The translations under genes were made by a program, and so were the position numbers. DNA of 64,000 bases from Pseudomonas viridiflava (lineage in GTDB: Bacteria; Pseudomonadota; Gammaproteobacteria; Pseudomonadales; Pseudomonadaceae): contig NZ_RBTP01000056.1 of assembly GCF_003702045.1 (NCBI RefSeq), positions 62,001-126,000 on the forward strand, given 5' to 3'. Below the pieces are notes generated by a model that ran no database searches, was not told the origin of the DNA, and worked only from the letters and a program-made list of their open reading frames with translations. This document shows positions 61,618 to 64,000 of the stretch, piece by piece. Each line of letters opens with the position of its first letter. The first letter of the stretch is position 1.

Positions 61618-64000
61618 ATGGCCGGTCATTCAGCAGAAAGTCTGTTGGCATGGATGCAAGATACAACCCGGTTGAGAGGCTGGGACGCAGTAATAGCGCT
61701 TGACGCTAAAGCAGTCGACGGTCTGCTCACGCAGGCCTATCAACTCGGAGTAGGCCAGGGGCTGGCGCAGCCCGTCCCTGATGGAAGCATCGCCGTTCCC
61801 GATACGAATATTTCGCATTTTTTCTCGGGACTGGTACTCGGGCCACCTGCGCTGTCGTTCGAGCACAGTTCACTGGAAAGTGCGCCAGTGGCGTGGCGAA
61901 TGTCTGCTCTCAGCGGCACACATACTGTTGTGGAGAACAGCCAGGGGCATAACAGCATCCTGAAGATGTTCGCCTATACCCCGTCAGGTGTCGCAGATCT
62001 GCATCTGGATACGGATCTGACCAATCAGGGCCCGGCGCTGGCGGTCGACCTGAGCGTGAGCGAAAACGTGACGCTGGATTTTTCCGGCAGCAGTCTCACG
62101 GAGCAGCGCGAGGCTGGCAAATTCCTGCAAGCGTGGTTTCGCGATCCGCAGAACCGGCAACAAAAATTTACGCTGGGCGTTTTTGGCGAGCAGAGTAATC
62201 CGCTGCTCAACGTACGCAGGGTTGATGCACGCACGCAACGTGAAAGCGCTGAAGGTGCAGGCGATGCCGATGGCAGAGGTGCCCTGCTGCTGTTTACCAC
62301 GCTGGAACATGGCGCCACAGGCGGATTCCCCGACGACGCTGCCGACTTCCGCTACTTGATCCCCAACGATGTCGGGAAAGATTATTCGGCGACAGCGGTG
62401 TTCTCCTCCCATGCGTTGCACCGTGCAGCGTTCGGCCATGCGGTGATGCAAGCACTGCAAAGCCCGGACTTCGAGTTCATCGTTCCAGAAGAAAAACCGC
62501 TGGAGCGAATGGTCGCAAGGGCCGGTCTATTTGATGTTGCGGCAGAGCGATACCAGACTGCTGACTTCGAGTTCGAGTCAACGCCGCTCAGCATTCCTGC
62601 AGTCAGCGCTCAGAAATCCCTGACCATCGACTTCGATTACAGTCAGGCAGCGCAGAGCTGGAGTTTTCCCGTCAATATCGACTTCCGGTACAGAGCGTTA
62701 AACAGCACTGAATGGAAATCACGCAGCGAAACGTTCAACGTCAACCTCGAGTACGTCTTTCATCTGGTGCCCGGCGAGTCCGACGACCAGGTGATGGAAG
62801 GTCATTTCTACGTGCCCTATGACAATGATGAGGAAGTCAGCGCCGTTGAAGGGCGACTGGACGACCTTACCGATCCAGAACAACGGCAGATCAAGGGTTT
62901 TGTGGCGCATACCGTCAAGCACAGTTTGACGAAGGCGCTTGGCCGCACGCTCCACACCCAAGGCTACGACAGCGTTCTGAGCGGCTTCGATCTGGGTGAA
63001 AATCAGGTCGTGCAAGCGTTGACGCAACGTATGCCTCATGACCTCGCCGTATTCGGCCAGGTCGACTCCGCCGCCGCAGCGTTCAAGATTGTCGAGCAGC
63101 AGGCACTGGTGCCTGCGGGTGCGCAATTGCAAATGACCACTCGACCCGCGCGCGCTGGCCTGGTGTGGAGCGTCGAAAATCCACCTGGCATTAACGCCAG
63201 TCCAGGCACTGTCGACGGGCAGGGGATTTATACTGCACCCGACGCGCAAGCCCTCTTCCAAGCGTTTCAGCAAGTACTTGTCACCGCCACCGACCCTGTA
63301 ACGCAGCAACGCAGTACGGTACTGGTAACCGTGCAGGCTGACGTCTTGAGCATTAATCCGTTGATCCAGGTCTGCAATTACGGCGAGCGCGTCAGCCTTT
63401 CTGCCACCACACTTGGCGGGGGTAACCTGGCCTGGTCGATCGTTGACCCTGTAAGCGGCGAAAGTGGCTCGCTGGAACCCGAGGCCGATGGCGCGGGCGG
63501 GCAGGTGTATGTCGCGGGGCCAAAGGTCTCGGGCAAAACGTCTGTGCTGGAGGAAATAGCCGTCAGCGACGGGCAACATACCCGGTCGACCTGGATACTG
63601 GTTCGCCAGATGCCGTCCGCACTGACCATAGAAGCCGTCCAGGACAGTGGTTTGGGCGACGGCGAGATACGCTTGCAGGCCAGAAGTAACGCCAACGGCA
63701 GTGTCGTTTCCGGGGTGGAGTGGTCTAAGCCCGCCAGCATGGCTGGCAGCTTTTCTGGCGACGTCTACAAAAGCGACCCTAAAGCCCTGGACCGTTTCGT
63801 ACTGATTTTCGCAAGGCTCAACGATCCTGATTGGGGCGTCTTCGAGGGGCATATTATCTTGCCGTTGCCGCTGGACCGTTCTGCAGAAATCTTGAAAAGG
63901 CTGTTGCTGCCTCCAATACCCACCCAGGGATGGGGGGCCATCCTGGCCGTCAGCGGCGAGGAGCTCAACAAGCAGCTCGAACAGCAATACGTCGAGCGTT
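61618..64000 (+). CDS. Third giant modular protein, 3' end beyond the window
   Basis: At least 794 residues, open to the window edge. ATG 61618 has an excellent AGGAGGTGAT ribosome site. Residues about 5-760 are one further module: ESLLAWMQDTTRLRGWDAVI with W-D-x9-V-D, the GALLLFTTLEHGATGG and FRYLIPNDVGKDYSA block, then Ig-like domains from about residue 480 (NPLIQVCNYGERVSLSA, DPVSGESGSLEPEADG). From about residue 765 a fourth module begins (GWGAILAVSGEELNKQLEQQ). The sequence has diverged clearly from the upstream modules, so duplication is old. Gap to the previous gene is 66 bases. Confidence 0.75.
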   Translation, partial: MAGHSAESLLAWMQDTTRLRGWDAVIALDAKAVDGLLTQAYQLGVGQGLAQPVPDGSIAVPDTNISHFFSGLVLGPPALSFEHSSLESAPVAWRMSALSGTHTVVENSQGHNSILKMFAYTPSGVADLHLDTDLTNQGPALAVDLSVSENVTLDFSGSSLTEQREAGKFLQAWFRDPQNRQQKFTLGVFGEQSNPLLNVRRVDARTQRESAEGAGDADGRGALLLFTTLEHGATGGFPDDAADFRYLIPNDVGKDYSATAVFSSHALHRAAFGHAVMQALQSPDFEFIVPEEKPLERMVARAGLFDVAAERYQTADFEFESTPLSIPAVSAQKSLTIDFDYSQAAQSWSFPVNIDFRYRALNSTEWKSRSETFNVNLEYVFHLVPGESDDQVMEGHFYVPYDNDEEVSAVEGRLDDLTDPEQRQIKGFVAHTVKHSLTKALGRTLHTQGYDSVLSGFDLGENQVVQALTQRMPHDLAVFGQVDSAAAAFKIVEQQALVPAGAQLQMTTRPARAGLVWSVENPPGINASPGTVDGQGIYTAPDAQALFQAFQQVLVTATDPVTQQRSTVLVTVQADVLSINPLIQVCNYGERVSLSATTLGGGNLAWSIVDPVSGESGSLEPEADGAGGQVYVAGPKVSGKTSVLEEIAVSDGQHTRSTWILVRQMPSALTIEAVQDSGLGDGEIRLQARSNANGSVVSGVEWSKPASMAGSFSGDVYKSDPKALDRFVLIFARLNDPDWGVFEGHIILPLPLDRSAEILKRLLLPPIPTQGWGAILAVSGEELNKQLEQQYVER

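Noticed and set aside
1..64000. Search for tRNA/rRNA, CRISPR arrays, transposases, integrases and attachment sites
   Set aside because: No clover-leaf, spaced-repeat, transposase or integrase signature was recognised by eye, even at the edges of the accessory island.

Overview
The window is a Pseudomonas chromosome segment, most likely from the P. syringae / P. fluorescens side of the genus. The evidence is gene order and protein sequence: gltA divergent from sdhCDAB-sucAB-lpd-sucCD, then brnQ, htpG, a dienelactone hydrolase, a pirin, fabB-fabA, a hybrid sensor kinase beside fabA, gpsA and sixA. I saw no rRNA, tRNA, CRISPR array, insertion sequence, integrase or replication origin.

Bases 1-37709 are core genome. 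The left end (1-5411) holds the 3' end of a periplasmic solute-binding protein, two DUF4398 lipoproteins (one with an OmpA peptidoglycan-binding domain), a MocR-type regulator, a small lipoprotein, a YkgJ-type cysteine-cluster protein and a START-domain protein. From 5477 to 18572 lies the TCA block: citrate synthase reads leftward, and succinate dehydrogenase, 2-oxoglutarate dehydrogenase and succinyl-CoA synthetase read rightward from a good sigma-70 promoter. From 18673 to 37709 follow housekeeping genes: acetyltransferase, BrnQ, HtpG with a textbook sigma-32 promoter, unsaturated fatty acid synthesis (FabA/FabB), a hybrid kinase, GpsA, SixA, thioesterase, two alpha/beta hydrolases, DUF4892, an AI-2E/PerM transporter and an OmpR-type two-component system.

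Bases 38003-64000 are an accessory surface/toxin island. It contains three Ig-like-repeat proteins without signal peptides (667, 480 and 596 aa), an autotransporter, a four-gene chaperone-usher fimbrial operon on the minus strand, a 1738-aa RHS protein with an orphan C-terminal region, and a plus-strand operon of giant modular proteins running off the right edge.

The most interesting content is that operon. Its proteins are built from repeated modules of about 780 residues. Each module opens with a W-[DG]-x9-[VL]-[ND] motif followed by a Leu/Tyr pattern that resembles the start of clostridial P47/OrfX (TULIP-fold) toxin-cluster proteins. Each ends in about three Ig-like domains. Two such modules form the 1588-aa protein, and a third and the start of a fourth lie in the next gene. 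With the RHS protein transcribed divergently next to them, this looks like an undescribed RHS plus P47-like plus Ig system. A second lead is an 18-bp palindrome (TGTAGG-N6-CCTA[CT]A) upstream of both the autotransporter and the fimbrial operon, with the same layout as LuxR/FixJ-family response-regulator sites; it suggests the surface genes are co-regulated.
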